Part shown: one piece after another, positions 1-7,153 of the stretch | Layout: every line of letters starts with the position of its first letter | How positions within the stretch are numbered: position 1 is the stretch's first letter | Origin: Candidatus Sumerlaeota bacterium | GTDB lineage: Bacteria > Sumerlaeota > Sumerlaeia > JADFCT01 | Direction of reading: 5' to 3' | Length of the DNA stretch: 12,886 nt | Assembly: GCA_026398575.1 (NCBI GenBank) | Contig: JAPLSP010000675.1 | Coordinates: 1 to 12,886, forward strand | The notes under the pieces: model-generated | Seen by the model: only the letters and a program-made list of their open reading frames with translations | What the model was told of the DNA's origin: nothing | Database searches by the model: none | Translations under genes and position numbers: made by a program

Positions 1-915
1 ATCAAGCTCGGCTTCTATTATTCGCAGGCGCAGGACTGGCACGAACCCAACGGCGCAGGCAATACGTGGGACTTCGGCTCGGACACCAAAAAGAATTTCG
101 ACGTGTATCTGCGCGGCAAGGCCGAACCGCAGGTGCGCGAACTGCTCACGGGCTACGGGCCGATCTGCCTGGTGTGGTTCGACACGCCCCGGATGATGAC
201 CGCCGAGCGCGGGCAGCGATTCGTTGACCTGGTCCGCACGCTGCAGCCCAGCTGCCTGATAGACGGCCGGCTCGGCTCGGCCGGCGACTATCGCTCGATG
301 GGCGACAATAAAATCCCCGACACCGTCGTCGCCGGCGATTGGGAAGTTCCCGCAACGCTCAACCATACATGGGGCTTCAAGAAAGACGACAACGATTGGA
401 AGACGCCCGAAGAGCTGACCTTCAATCTGGTGGACATCGTCAGCAAGGGCGGCAACTATCTGCTCAACGTCGGCCCCACCGCCGAAGGCATGATCCCCAA
501 GCCAAGCCAGGACAATCTGCGCGCCGTTGGAAAGTGGCTCAAGATCAACGGCGAAGCGATCTACGGCGCCGGCCCTACGCCGTTCAGCGAGGAGGTGGGG
601 GCCGCCGGCGCCGCGCAAAGAAACAGGAGAGCCGGCAAGGCGCAGCCCGTTGCCAAGACCGGCTGGCGCTGCACGACGCAGCCGGGCAAACTCTATTTCC
701 ATTTCTTCAAATGGCCGTCGGGATCGTTCCACACGCCGGCATTTAAAAACAAAGCTATCAAGGCCTATATGCTCGCCGATCCGCAGCGCAAGCCGCTGGC
801 GGTGGCGCAGGACGAAGCCGGCGGCGGCGTTTCAGTCTCCTTGCCGAAAAAAGCCCCCGGCGCGATCGCTTCGGTTTTGTGCCTCGAAATCGAAGGCGCC
901 TCCGTCGCGCGGTAG
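1..915 (+). CDS. Alpha-L-fucosidase (GH29), 3' part of gene
   Basis: This is the C-terminal 304 codons of a gene that starts outside the window; the frame is open from base 1 to the TAG at 913-915. GH29 enzymes are retaining exo-fucosidases that release terminal L-fucose from glycans. Seen here: the opening segment KLGFYYSQAQDWHEPNG; a WFD motif whose Asp (codon 181-183) sits where GH29 enzymes carry the nucleophile; and the family-typical block GGNYLLNVGPTAEGMIP followed by W-L-x-x-N-GEAIYG. The last 100 or so residues (TGWRCTTQPGKLYFHFF onward) match the beta-sandwich domain that follows the barrel in this family. The signal peptide, if there is one, lies off the window. It shares the region with a GH51 arabinofuranosidase and an SGNH hydrolase, which suggests polysaccharide use, but it is on the opposite strand from both. 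The family call is secure; the substrate is not determined. Confidence 0.93.
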   Translation: MKLGFYYSQAQDWHEPNGAGNTWDFGSDTKKNFDVYLRGKAEPQVRELLTGYGPICLVWFDTPRMMTAERGQRFVDLVRTLQPSCLIDGRLGSAGDYRSMGDNKIPDTVVAGDWEVPATLNHTWGFKKDDNDWKTPEELTFNLVDIVSKGGNYLLNVGPTAEGMIPKPSQDNLRAVGKWLKINGEAIYGAGPTPFSEEVGAAGAAQRNRRAGKAQPVAKTGWRCTTQPGKLYFHFFKWPSGSFHTPAFKNKAIKAYMLADPQRKPLAVAQDEAGGGVSVSLPKKAPGAIASVLCLEIEGASVAR

Positions 916-937
916 CAAGGTTGTTTCAGCCCACCCT

Positions 938-972
938 CGTCCGTGTCAGTCCGTGCCCGTCCGTGTCCGTCC
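938..972. repeat. Short tandem repeat, 10-bp period
   Basis: Three and a half copies of a decamer: CGTCCGTGTC, AGTCCGTGCC, CGTCCGTGTC, CGTCC. It lies just past the fucosidase stop. On the minus strand it encodes the last residues (GRTRTGTD) and the stop codon of the methyltransferase-like gene. It therefore appears to have reached or replaced the natural end of that gene. Confidence 0.8.
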
Positions 973-2073
973 TGAAGCCGCCGCTGGTTTGCGCAAGATG
1001 AGCAGTTGGCCATGAGCGGCGGAACGGAAAGGCGGCGGGGCGCTCTTCTCCCGATCCAAGGGAATCCCGGCCTCGCGCAAGCGCTCCCACAGGCGATCGG
1101 CCATGCGCACGACGCGCCGGGGATGGCCTTTCAAAACCGCATCCTGCAGCCATAAGGCGCACACGCCGCCCGGGGCGAGGAGGGCGGCGTATTGCCGGCA
1201 CTCCTGGAGCATGAAATCCAGAAATCCGGGGATGTCGCCGGGCGGAACGGCGCCATGGCGGCGCCCGTCATGATCTTCCTTCAGAAACCATCGCGAGGCA
1301 TTCTGCCAGGATTTCGGTTGAGTGGACGTGCGGGCGGAAAGCGCATCATCCTGCGGAGGCGCTCCGAAAATCAGAGAAAATTTTTCATCCTGCTGCTTTC
1401 CTAGAATTTTTCTGGCCGAACCGAGATCGCTGGAAAACCATAGTTGCGCGCCAGGATAGGACTTGGTGGATTTCAAAAGGCGGCGCAAGCGCGGAATCAA
1501 TGCATCAAAAAAATCTTCAATCCCAGGAGGCATGACGCTCCGTGTCCGCTGCTTCGCGGACTTGCGCGTTTTGGCGCCTTGCATCCCCGCTCCCTGCGAC
1601 AAGAGATCGCAGATCAGCATGAGAAGAACGCCATCCTTTGGATCGTCGGCGTCGAGCTCGTTGCGCAGGTGAACCAGCTGGCTCAGGATGGGGCGCGGGA
1701 AGAGGGCTTGAATCGCCGCAGGAGCGCTGCCGGGATCGCCATAAAACATATCGTTGCGCAGCTCGATCAGGCGTTTGAGCGTTTCGCGTTGGCTGGGCGG
1801 ATCCAGGGCCGCGCGCAATCGGAGGTAGCCGGAGCGTTCGCGCGCGAGGCCGAATGCGCGCCGCCCCGCGATGACCGATTGCGTCACAGGGGCCAATCCA
1901 GCGCAAAAGGGATCCAGCGCCGCGTCTCCCTCCGCGCTATATCGCAGCACGATACTCCGGGCAAGCGCCGCGGGAACGCCATGCGATGGCTCGTGCGCCG
2001 TGAACGATGAGAACCGCTTTGCGCGGTTCGGCGTAGCGCCGGGCGCGCCGGCCTTTGGTTCGCTTTGCTTCAT
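946..2073 (-). CDS. Degenerate N4/N6 DNA-methyltransferase-like protein, probably non-catalytic
   Basis: A 375-aa protein with the layout of an adenine/cytosine-N4 DNA methyltransferase with altered key motifs. Residues 27-80 (HEPSHGVPAALARSIV, then LDPFCAGLAPVTQ and GRRAFGLARE) align with the usual H-P-x-x-x-P helix and SAM-binding motif I (normally DPFxGSGT), but the glycine-rich GSGT is replaced by AGLA. Residues 134-150 (LRNELDADDPKDGVLLM) match a linker seen in this methylase group. Residues 234-241 (LIFGAPPQ) occupy catalytic motif IV, normally (S/D/N)PPY, with Gln in place of Tyr. Residues 283-310 resemble the typical 'LxPGGVxxLxxxD' strand. I infer loss of methylation activity, by decay or by a change of role. 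The start is uncertain: ATG 2073 and ATG 2100 are both possible and neither has a good ribosome binding site. An in-frame TTG at 2250 would add a stretch encoded by the repeat at 2163-2217. No restriction enzyme gene is adjacent. Confidence 0.6.
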   Translation of the reverse strand: MKQSEPKAGAPGATPNRAKRFSSFTAHEPSHGVPAALARSIVLRYSAEGDAALDPFCAGLAPVTQSVIAGRRAFGLARERSGYLRLRAALDPPSQRETLKRLIELRNDMFYGDPGSAPAAIQALFPRPILSQLVHLRNELDADDPKDGVLLMLICDLLSQGAGMQGAKTRKSAKQRTRSVMPPGIEDFFDALIPRLRRLLKSTKSYPGAQLWFSSDLGSARKILGKQQDEKFSLIFGAPPQDDALSARTSTQPKSWQNASRWFLKEDHDGRRHGAVPPGDIPGFLDFMLQECRQYAALLAPGGVCALWLQDAVLKGHPRRVVRMADRLWERLREAGIPLDREKSAPPPFRSAAHGQLLILRKPAAASGRTRTGTD

Positions 2074-2162
2074 GAACTCAGGCTGTGGAAGTTGACACAT
2101 AAGAAATTCTATCGTAAAGGCGGCCCGCCGAAAAGGTAAAGGCCAAAAATCGCTTTCAATAC

Positions 2163-2217
2163 CGTCGGACGCCTCGGACCGGTCGGACGCGTCTGACAGC
2201 GTCTGACAGCGTCTGAA
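2163..2217. repeat. GTCGGACGC / AGCGTCTGAC tandem repeat in the divergent intergenic region
   Basis: A run of 9-10-bp units: GTCGGACGCC, TCGGACCG, GTCGGACGCG, then AGCGTCTGAC-type decamers at 2189-2217. It sits in the 250-bp gap between the methyltransferase-like gene (-) and hemL (+). Read on the minus strand it could encode a Ser/Asp-rich stretch (SDASDRSEASDG). The same unit family recurs inside rarA at 8550-8592, so this is a dispersed repeat family and not a local oddity. Confidence 0.8.
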
Positions 2218-2334
2218 GCTGGAATGCCTTCCCGAGTTCCGCCCGCTCAAATTTCTTTATGTCGTTCCGCCGCCAGGATAATATAAAATCACTTTTGCAT
2301 GATATGCGGCGAGGGAAGAATGGATTCGTCCATG

Positions 2335-2345
2335 AAGGAAAGGAA
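2335..2345 (+). promoter_or_regulatory. Ribosome binding site deciding the hemL start
   Basis: The purine-rich AAGGAAAGGAA lies about 6 bases before ATG 2352. The reading frame stays open upstream to 2259, but homology begins at 2352 and this site supports that start. The rest of the gap (2101-2351) holds the tandem repeat at 2163-2217 and an AT-rich patch with TATAAA at 2282-2287, which could be a -10 element, though no convincing -35 is visible. Confidence 0.6.
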
Positions 2346-2351
2346 CCGGCC

Positions 2352-3629
2352 ATGAAGCATAGCCTTAAACTACATCACCGGGCGCTCGAACTGATGCCCG
2401 GCGGCGTCAACTCGCCCGTGCGCGCTTTCGGCGCGGTCGGCGGAACGCCCATCTATATCGCGTCGGGGCAAGGCACGATCCTTACGGACATCAGCGGCAA
2501 GAAATATGTGGACTACGTCGGCTCGTGGGGACCGCTGATTCTGGGACACGCTCACCCGGCGGTTATCGAGGCGGTGACGGCGGCGGCGCGCAAGGGATTG
2601 TCTTTCGGCGCGCCGACCGAGGCCGAAGTTCTGTTGGCCGAGAAGGTTTTTGAGGATGTCCCCGCCGTCGAAATGCTGCGCATGGTCAGCTCCGGGACGG
2701 AGGCCACGATGTCGGCGTTGCGTCTGGCGCGCGGCGCCACGGGACGGCCCAAAATCATCAAGTTCGCCGGCGGCTATCACGGCCACGCCGACGCGCTACT
2801 GGTCAAGGCGGGATCGGGCGCGATGACCTTCGGCGTGCCGAGCAGCCCCGGCGTTACGGAAGGCGTCGCGCTCGATACGCTCGTCTGCCGATACAATGAC
2901 GCGGGAAGCGTCGAGGAGGCGTTCAAGCAGCATCCGAAAGAAATCGCCGCCGTCATCGTCGAACCGGTCGCCGGCAACATGGGATGTGTTCCGCCGCGCG
3001 AGGATTTTTTGGAGACGCTGCGGGAGATCACTTTCCATCATGGCGCCCTGCTGATCTACGACGAGGTCATCACCGGCTTCCGCGTGGCGCTGGGCGGCGC
3101 GCAGCAGCTCTATAAACAGGAACCGGACCTATCGTGCTTTGGAAAAATCCTGGGCGGCGGGATGCCGGTCGGGGCTTATGGCGGACGGCGCGAACTGATG
3201 GAAAAGATGGCGCCCGTCGGGCCGATCTATCAGGCCGGAACGCTCTCGGGCAACCCCGTGACAATGGCGGCGGGACTGGCCACTCTCAAGGAACTCGAAA
3301 AGTCCGGCGTCTATGAGCGGCTTGAACACTTGGGCGCGCTGATGGAGAAAGGCTTGCGCGCGGCTGCGCAGGAAGCGGGCGTTCCCGTTTATCTGACGCG
3401 CGTCGGCTCGATGATCGGCCTCTTCTTCACCGAAACTCCGGTCCATGATTTCGAATCCGCTCTCAAATCCGACGCGCAGCGCTACGCGAAATTTTTCCAC
3501 GCCATGCTCGATCGCGGCCACTACCTCGCGCCCTCGGCCTACGAAACCCTGTTCGTCTCCCTGGCGCATGATGAAGAGCTGATTGGTCGCACTATCGAAG
3601 CGGCGCGCGAGGCAATGAAGGCGCTATAA
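2352..3629 (+). CDS. hemL: Glutamate-1-semialdehyde 2,1-aminomutase
   Basis: A PLP enzyme of the C5 pathway that converts glutamate-1-semialdehyde to 5-aminolevulinate, the first dedicated tetrapyrrole precursor; it is cytoplasmic. Starting at ATG 2352 the protein has 425 aa, the usual length for the family (E. coli HemL is about 426). Motifs, numbered from that start: [12 protein letters not shown] near residue 15, [15 protein letters not shown] near 55, the [15 protein letters not shown] cofactor-phosphate segment near 113, GGYHGHAD near 140, [10 protein letters not shown] near 235, and the Schiff-base lysine K265 in [14 protein letters not shown]. All expected catalytic features are intact. 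The gene ends in TAA and converges on the SGNH hydrolase gene with only 19 bp between stops and no visible hairpin terminator. It appears to be a single-gene unit, with no other haem gene in the window. Confidence 0.97.
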   Translation: MKHSLKLHHRALELMPGGVNSPVRAFGAVGGTPIYIASGQGTILTDISGKKYVDYVGSWGPLILGHAHPAVIEAVTAAARKGLSFGAPTEAEVLLAEKVFEDVPAVEMLRMVSSGTEATMSALRLARGATGRPKIIKFAGGYHGHADALLVKAGSGAMTFGVPSSPGVTEGVALDTLVCRYNDAGSVEEAFKQHPKEIAAVIVEPVAGNMGCVPPREDFLETLREITFHHGALLIYDEVITGFRVALGGAQQLYKQEPDLSCFGKILGGGMPVGAYGGRRELMEKMAPVGPIYQAGTLSGNPVTMAAGLATLKELEKSGVYERLEHLGALMEKGLRAAAQEAGVPVYLTRVGSMIGLFFTETPVHDFESALKSDAQRYAKFFHAMLDRGHYLAPSAYETLFVSLAHDEELIGRTIEAAREAMKAL

Positions 3630-3648
3630 TGTGGTTTTCGTGCCCGCT

Positions 3649-4425
3649 TCACTTGGCCTCGGTGGGCTTGGCGACCTTGTCGAGGTAGGACTTCACGATC
3701 GCCGCGCGGACCTTGTATCCTTCGGGATTATGATGCAGCCGGTCCGAGCCGTATAGATCCTCCCTCGGCTTGCCATCAGCGTCCAGGTAGCAATCGAAGA
3801 TATTAATGTAGTCGAGATTTTTTCCGGCGGAGATGTAGTCCTTGATGAGCTGATTGGCTTTCTTCGCCTTCTCGATTTCAGCAGCGCGGGAGGGCGCGGG
3901 ATTAATGGACAGATAGGCGATGCGCACGTCGGGAAGGCCGCCGCGCACTTTCTCAACGAACGCCTTGAAGTTGTCCGCGACCTGTTCCGGCGTTTTTTTG
4001 GCGTGGATGTCGTTACTCCCGGCGCCCAGGATGATTAGTTTCGGCTTATAAGGGATGATGATGCGGTCGGCGAAATAGGTCGAATCGGCGATCTCCGAGC
4101 CGCCGAATCCGCGATTGATCACCTTGTATTCGGAGAAATCCTGCGCAAGCGTCTTCCATAGACGAATGCTGGACGAGCCGATGAAGAGGATCGCGCCTTC
4201 CGGCGGCGCACTCTTTTTGTCGGCGTCTTCATAAGCCTTGATGTCTTTCTCCCATTTTTCATGCGGCGATTTCGCGGCGGTGGATGTAGTCGCGTCTGTG
4301 GCCGATGCGCTCGCCGGCTTGTCTGCAGCGCACAGTAACGGCGCCATGGAAAGAACGAAAACTATCAGTAACGCACGCATCGCATTGAAACATAGTTCAT
4401 GCATAAACAAGTTTCCTGATTTCAT
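3649..4425 (-). CDS. Exported SGNH/GDSL-family hydrolase (esterase-like)
   Basis: A 258-aa protein with an N-terminal hydrophobic export signal (MRALLIVFVLSMAPLLCAAD, residues 16-35), then a Ser/Thr/Ala-rich linker (about 37-52) and one SGNH domain. Block I is FIGSSSIRLW with the presumed nucleophile Ser85; block II is GFGGS (residues 106-110); block III is GSND (136-139); block V is DRLHHNPEGY with Asp228 and His231. This is the PF13472-type GDSL-like fold, whose members deacylate carbohydrates or lipids; the substrate is unknown. ATG 4425 was chosen because GGAG lies 8 bases upstream. ATG 4380 would give a more conventional short signal peptide but has no ribosome binding site. It follows the 88-aa gene by 47 bp on the same strand. 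An accessory esterase in glycan breakdown is an inference from the nearby glycosidases. Confidence 0.88.
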   Translation of the reverse strand: MKSGNLFMHELCFNAMRALLIVFVLSMAPLLCAADKPASASATDATTSTAAKSPHEKWEKDIKAYEDADKKSAPPEGAILFIGSSSIRLWKTLAQDFSEYKVINRGFGGSEIADSTYFADRIIIPYKPKLIILGAGSNDIHAKKTPEQVADNFKAFVEKVRGGLPDVRIAYLSINPAPSRAAEIEKAKKANQLIKDYISAGKNLDYINIFDCYLDADGKPREDLYGSDRLHHNPEGYKVRAAIVKSYLDKVAKPTEAK

Positions 4426-4472
4426 TTTCTGATCTCCATTTAGCATTAAAACTAGGTCCATTTGATCAGAAA

Positions 4473-4739
4473 TTAGTCCTGCAATGCAGGCACAAGAAGG
4501 ACATGCTTGTGGCCACGAGTCCGCAGTTCCTTTTCGGCTTTAGATAGAACTTCAACATAATCGTAGGCGCGAATGCCGGCTCTTGTAGGCGAGGCCGCAA
4601 TAATAGTCCAATCCTCATCAATCTTATAGCCATTCTCCGGCACCTTGAGATGGAAATCTCGCTGCTCACACTCTTTATCCAAGAGCGTTTGCACTTCATT
4701 GAGAAGCTCCGTGATATCCATTACGATTGTGCTGCTCAT
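4473..4739 (-). CDS. 88-aa partner of HEPN-like protein (possible antitoxin)
   Basis: A small soluble protein of 88 aa with no motif I can assign to a named family. It has an acidic amphipathic N-terminus (ITELLNEVQTLLDKE), a central KIDEDWTIIAASPTRAGIRAYDY segment (split here by residues 39-61), and an ELRTRGHKHVLLVPAL strand at the C-terminus. Its ATG lies in an ATGA overlap with the stop of the upstream HEPN-like gene. A near-perfect TAGGAGG ribosome binding site sits 6 bases before it, inside the end of that gene. Strict coupling to a HEPN gene is the arrangement of a toxin-antitoxin-like pair, so it may neutralise or modify the HEPN protein. It is not an MNT nucleotidyltransferase: no GSx10DxD is present. 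The function is inferred from context only. Confidence 0.8.
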   Translation of the reverse strand: MSSTIVMDITELLNEVQTLLDKECEQRDFHLKVPENGYKIDEDWTIIAASPTRAGIRAYDYVEVLSKAEKELRTRGHKHVLLVPALQD

Positions 4740-5116
4740 GATTTGCCTCCTAAACAGTCAAATACTTGCTTCATTAAACCTTGCGCCACTCTTGCTTCAT
4801 TTTCTTCCACTAATACATCAGGCATATAGTCGGCCATAATTCGCAATTCGTATAATTTCCCAATAGCGCCCGATAACCTCCAACGTAACGAATAGCCGAT
4901 CCCCGTCAGATTGGTTCCGGCCAGCTCAGGCAGTTTTGCATGAGATGGACCACTCCGTCCCATCGGCATAGTGACGCCATGCTGAACCAGAGCCTCTGTT
5001 GTTGCGGAGTAGGCGGCATAGTAGGCGCGACTAACAAAAGTGCGCCAGCGCTGCTTCTCAAAGACTTCATAAGCCGCCAGCCGATTATCTTTCGCAAGAT
5101 CCGCCCATCTCGTCAT
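4736..5116 (-). CDS. HEPN-domain-like protein (possible RNase toxin)
   Basis: A 126-aa, all-helical protein. The segment RWRTFVSRAYYAAYSATTEAL (split: R23-Y33 and A34-L43) matches the conserved HEPN helix with its R-A-Y-Y-A signature, and LRIMADYMP (91-99) matches the 'aR..ADY' element of the PF05168-like group. An R-x4-H pattern is present at Arg54-His59 (RSGPSH). The nuclease motif of HEPN toxins is R-x4-6-H, but this one sits in the loop where related proteins carry 'KHSG', so catalysis is uncertain. ATG 5116 has only a weak GAG upstream. The region is AT-richer than its neighbours. It is coupled to the 88-aa gene by a 4-bp overlap and has its own candidate promoter inside the end of the GH51 gene. 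The HEPN fold is likely; toxicity is an inference. Confidence 0.75.
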   Translation of the reverse strand: MTRWADLAKDNRLAAYEVFEKQRWRTFVSRAYYAAYSATTEALVQHGVTMPMGRSGPSHAKLPELAGTNLTGIGYSLRWRLSGAIGKLYELRIMADYMPDVLVEENEARVAQGLMKQVFDCLGGKS

Positions 5117-5129
5117 CGTTATATCTCAA

Positions 5130-5155
5130 TTGTGAAAAATTACAAAAAGTCACAA
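5130..5155. promoter_or_regulatory. Inverted repeat in the leader of the HEPN-like gene (possible operator)
   Basis: A perfect 6-bp inverted repeat, TTGTGA at 5130-5135 and TCACAA at 5150-5155, with a 14-base AT-rich spacer. It lies between the candidate -10 box (5167-5172) and the HEPN-like start codon (5116). The placement suits a site where the module represses itself. AT-rich DNA produces such repeats by chance fairly often, so this stays tentative. Confidence 0.3.
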
Positions 5156-5166
5156 AAAACTGCGTT

Positions 5167-5194
5167 ATTATAGTCATGAATTAGACAAAGACAA
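5167..5194 (-). promoter_or_regulatory. Candidate sigma70-type promoter for the HEPN-like/88-aa pair
   Basis: On the minus strand, TTGTCT (5189-5194) and a perfect TATAAT (5167-5172) are separated by 16 bases. The -35 box falls in the last codons of the GH51 gene; the -10 box lies just past its stop. Transcription would begin near 5160, about 45 bases before the HEPN-like ATG. This would let the module be expressed independently of the genes upstream. Confidence 0.45.
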
Positions 5195-7153
5195 CCGCAA
5201 AACCGTCAGCGAATGCGGCTTGAAGGTATAGGTGAACTTCTCTCCAGCGCCACTGAATTCCGATCCCGCAGGAACGACGATTTCCGGTTCATCCACTGTA
5301 TTCTCGACCGTTGGATCATCATTGCCCAAGGTCGTCACTTTCGCTCTTTCGCCGATCTTTGCGGCGCCGGATATCTGGATCGAGACTGCGCGCGGTTCCC
5401 TGGCGCGATTGACCACCTTGAGGACGATCTTGCCCGCTTTCTTGTCCACGCCAGCCAGCGCGAAAATTTCGGGTTTATCTGCGCCGGCTTCGCTTTCAAC
5501 GCTGGTCTTCAGCGTCTCGTCCGGACGGTTCAAGGAGAATATTTTTTGCACATAATAGGAACTGCGCGGCGCCATGCGGTGGTTATCGAATCCGATCATG
5601 TTCACGGGCCAGGCGATGTCGTTGACATTGAAAAACAGCGGCGCATAGGAAACCATCTTCACCACGTCCGCATTGCGTTCGAGCCCCAGCAGATACGCGG
5701 CCTCCGAAAGCGCGGCCATCAGATTGCCCTCGCCCGCGCCCCGGTTGCAGCCGTATTCGCCAACGTAAACCTTCGGGCCGCTGCGGTCGGCGTTATCATA
5801 TTGAGTGTGCGCTGCGAAGAAGGAATCGGGGGCGCCGTATTTATGGTCGTCCACCATCTCGACCGGCGCCCCGCCTTTGATGCGCTGATTGCAGATGATG
5901 ACAACATCCGGATACTTCGGCCGGATCGCTTTATAGAATAGCTTGTAGTTGTCCTGATATTGCCTGCTGCTGGCTTCGTTTCCGATTTCAATATATTTGA
6001 GCGGAAACGGCGCCGGATGGCCGTTGGCGGCGCGCTGGGCGCCCCACTTGGAATCGGCCGGTCCCAGCGCGTATTCGAGCGCATCGAGCGCTTCCTGAAC
6101 GTAGGCGGGAATCTCCTCCGGTTTTGCATATTCGGCGCGGCGGTAGTTGTCGCTAGAGCCGGGATTGCAGACCCAAAGCGCGCTGGCGCCAATGTCTTCG
6201 CACAACTGCAGGTACTCGTGATAGCCGAGGCCGTTGCTGGTGTAGTAGCCCCACAAGTTCGCCGTGCCTTTGCGCTGCGCGATATCACCGATGGAATTTT
6301 TCCATTGGATGCGGTTTGAGAGCATCATCCCGCCGACGATGGCGCCGCCGGGAAAGCGCACGAATGCCGGCTTCAAATCGGCCAGCGTTTGGGCCAGATC
6401 GGCGCGCAACCCGTTGGGGCGGTTCTTGAACGTGTCGCGCGGAAAGAGCGACACCACGTCGAACCAGATCACACCAGGCCGGGCGATCGCAATGGCCAGC
6501 CGCCCGTTATGGTCGGTCGTTTTCGGCTGCAATGCGCAACGATACTGTTTCCAATCGCCGCCCACGTCCTTGATGACCGCCGTGGCATAAGACTCATGGC
6601 CGATGGCGCTCTCGAGCGAGGCGGTGAGATCGAATTTTTCTCCGGATTCGGTTCGCGCATAAAATGAGAGGTCGTACCATTTGCCCGCCTGGAAGTTCAT
6701 TCCCCAGAATCCGCCATTCGCCACGCCCAGCCGCTTGCCCGCTTCGCGCGCTGTCAATCGCATCGAGTGCGGATTGCGCTCATTGAGCGGCTTGGCGCTG
6801 TCTTGCTTGATTGCGCCGCGCGCTCCTTCCGATCGGATCAGCGTCCAGCCGTGAAGCTCATTGCTGAACCATTTGCGCTCCTGCCAGCCTTGCGGCGTCT
6901 TCAGAAGGTTGCCAGCCCACGAGGCGCCTTCGGGAAGTTGATTCATCTCGAAGTCGCGATTCTGAACCATTTCGGCATAAAGCCCGCCTTCGCCGGCGTG
7001 GTTGATTTCCTCGTAGAAAATCCCGTACATGCCCGGGCTGACCGGCGTGCGTGGCGCAGCGGCGTCAATGCGAATGATTGTCTCAGCGGATACGGCGCCA
7101 TTGATCGCCACCGCGCATAAAGCCACCGCCGCAATCCATTTATTTGTTTTCAT
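5174..7153 (-). CDS. Alpha-L-arabinofuranosidase (GH51), exported
   Basis: A 659-aa retaining glycosidase that releases terminal L-arabinofuranose from arabinans or arabinoxylans. A clear signal peptide (MKTNKWIAAVALCAVAINGA, then VSA before residue 24) directs export. Residues 35-75 are GH51-typical (PVSPGMYGIFYEEINHAGEGG). Residues 85-240 form an inserted beta-rich, CBM4/9-like region. The barrel follows, with KPAFVRFPGG (261-270), acid/base Glu393 in IEIGNE and presumed nucleophile Glu466 in VGEYG. The C-terminus (about 555-655) is the alpha-L-AF_C beta domain. All expected catalytic residues are present. Its ATG lies inside the end of the upstream HEPN gene (14-bp overlap) and has no ribosome binding site, so translation may depend on re-initiation after that gene or on an unseen promoter. 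It forms part of the glycan-degrading set with the fucosidase and SGNH hydrolase. Confidence 0.95.
   Translation of the reverse strand: MKTNKWIAAVALCAVAINGAVSAETIIRIDAAAPRTPVSPGMYGIFYEEINHAGEGGLYAEMVQNRDFEMNQLPEGASWAGNLLKTPQGWQERKWFSNELHGWTLIRSEGARGAIKQDSAKPLNERNPHSMRLTAREAGKRLGVANGGFWGMNFQAGKWYDLSFYARTESGEKFDLTASLESAIGHESYATAVIKDVGGDWKQYRCALQPKTTDHNGRLAIAIARPGVIWFDVVSLFPRDTFKNRPNGLRADLAQTLADLKPAFVRFPGGAIVGGMMLSNRIQWKNSIGDIAQRKGTANLWGYYTSNGLGYHEYLQLCEDIGASALWVCNPGSSDNYRRAEYAKPEEIPAYVQEALDALEYALGPADSKWGAQRAANGHPAPFPLKYIEIGNEASSRQYQDNYKLFYKAIRPKYPDVVIICNQRIKGGAPVEMVDDHKYGAPDSFFAAHTQYDNADRSGPKVYVGEYGCNRGAGEGNLMAALSEAAYLLGLERNADVVKMVSYAPLFFNVNDIAWPVNMIGFDNHRMAPRSSYYVQKIFSLNRPDETLKTSVESEAGADKPEIFALAGVDKKAGKIVLKVVNRAREPRAVSIQISGAAKIGERAKVTTLGNDDPTVENTVDEPEIVVPAGSEFSGAGEKFTYTFKPHSLTVLRLSLSNS

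Noticed and set aside
1444..2010. A 188-codon open frame on the plus strand opposite the methyltransferase-like gene
   Set aside because: No ribosome binding site and no recognisable domain; the minus-strand product has clear methyltransferase-like segments.
2092..2120. Plus-strand promoter starting with TTGACA at 2092
   Set aside because: No acceptable -10 element lies 16-18 bases downstream, and it would be about 250 bases from hemL, across the tandem repeat.
2074..2250. N-terminal extension of the methyltransferase-like protein from TTG 2250
   Set aside because: It would start at a weak codon without a ribosome binding site and is largely encoded by the tandem repeat. The extension is more likely untranslated.
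2259..2351. N-terminal 31-aa extension of HemL
   Set aside because: Homology and a ribosome binding site both point to ATG 2352; the extra residues resemble nothing in the family and the resulting length would be atypical.
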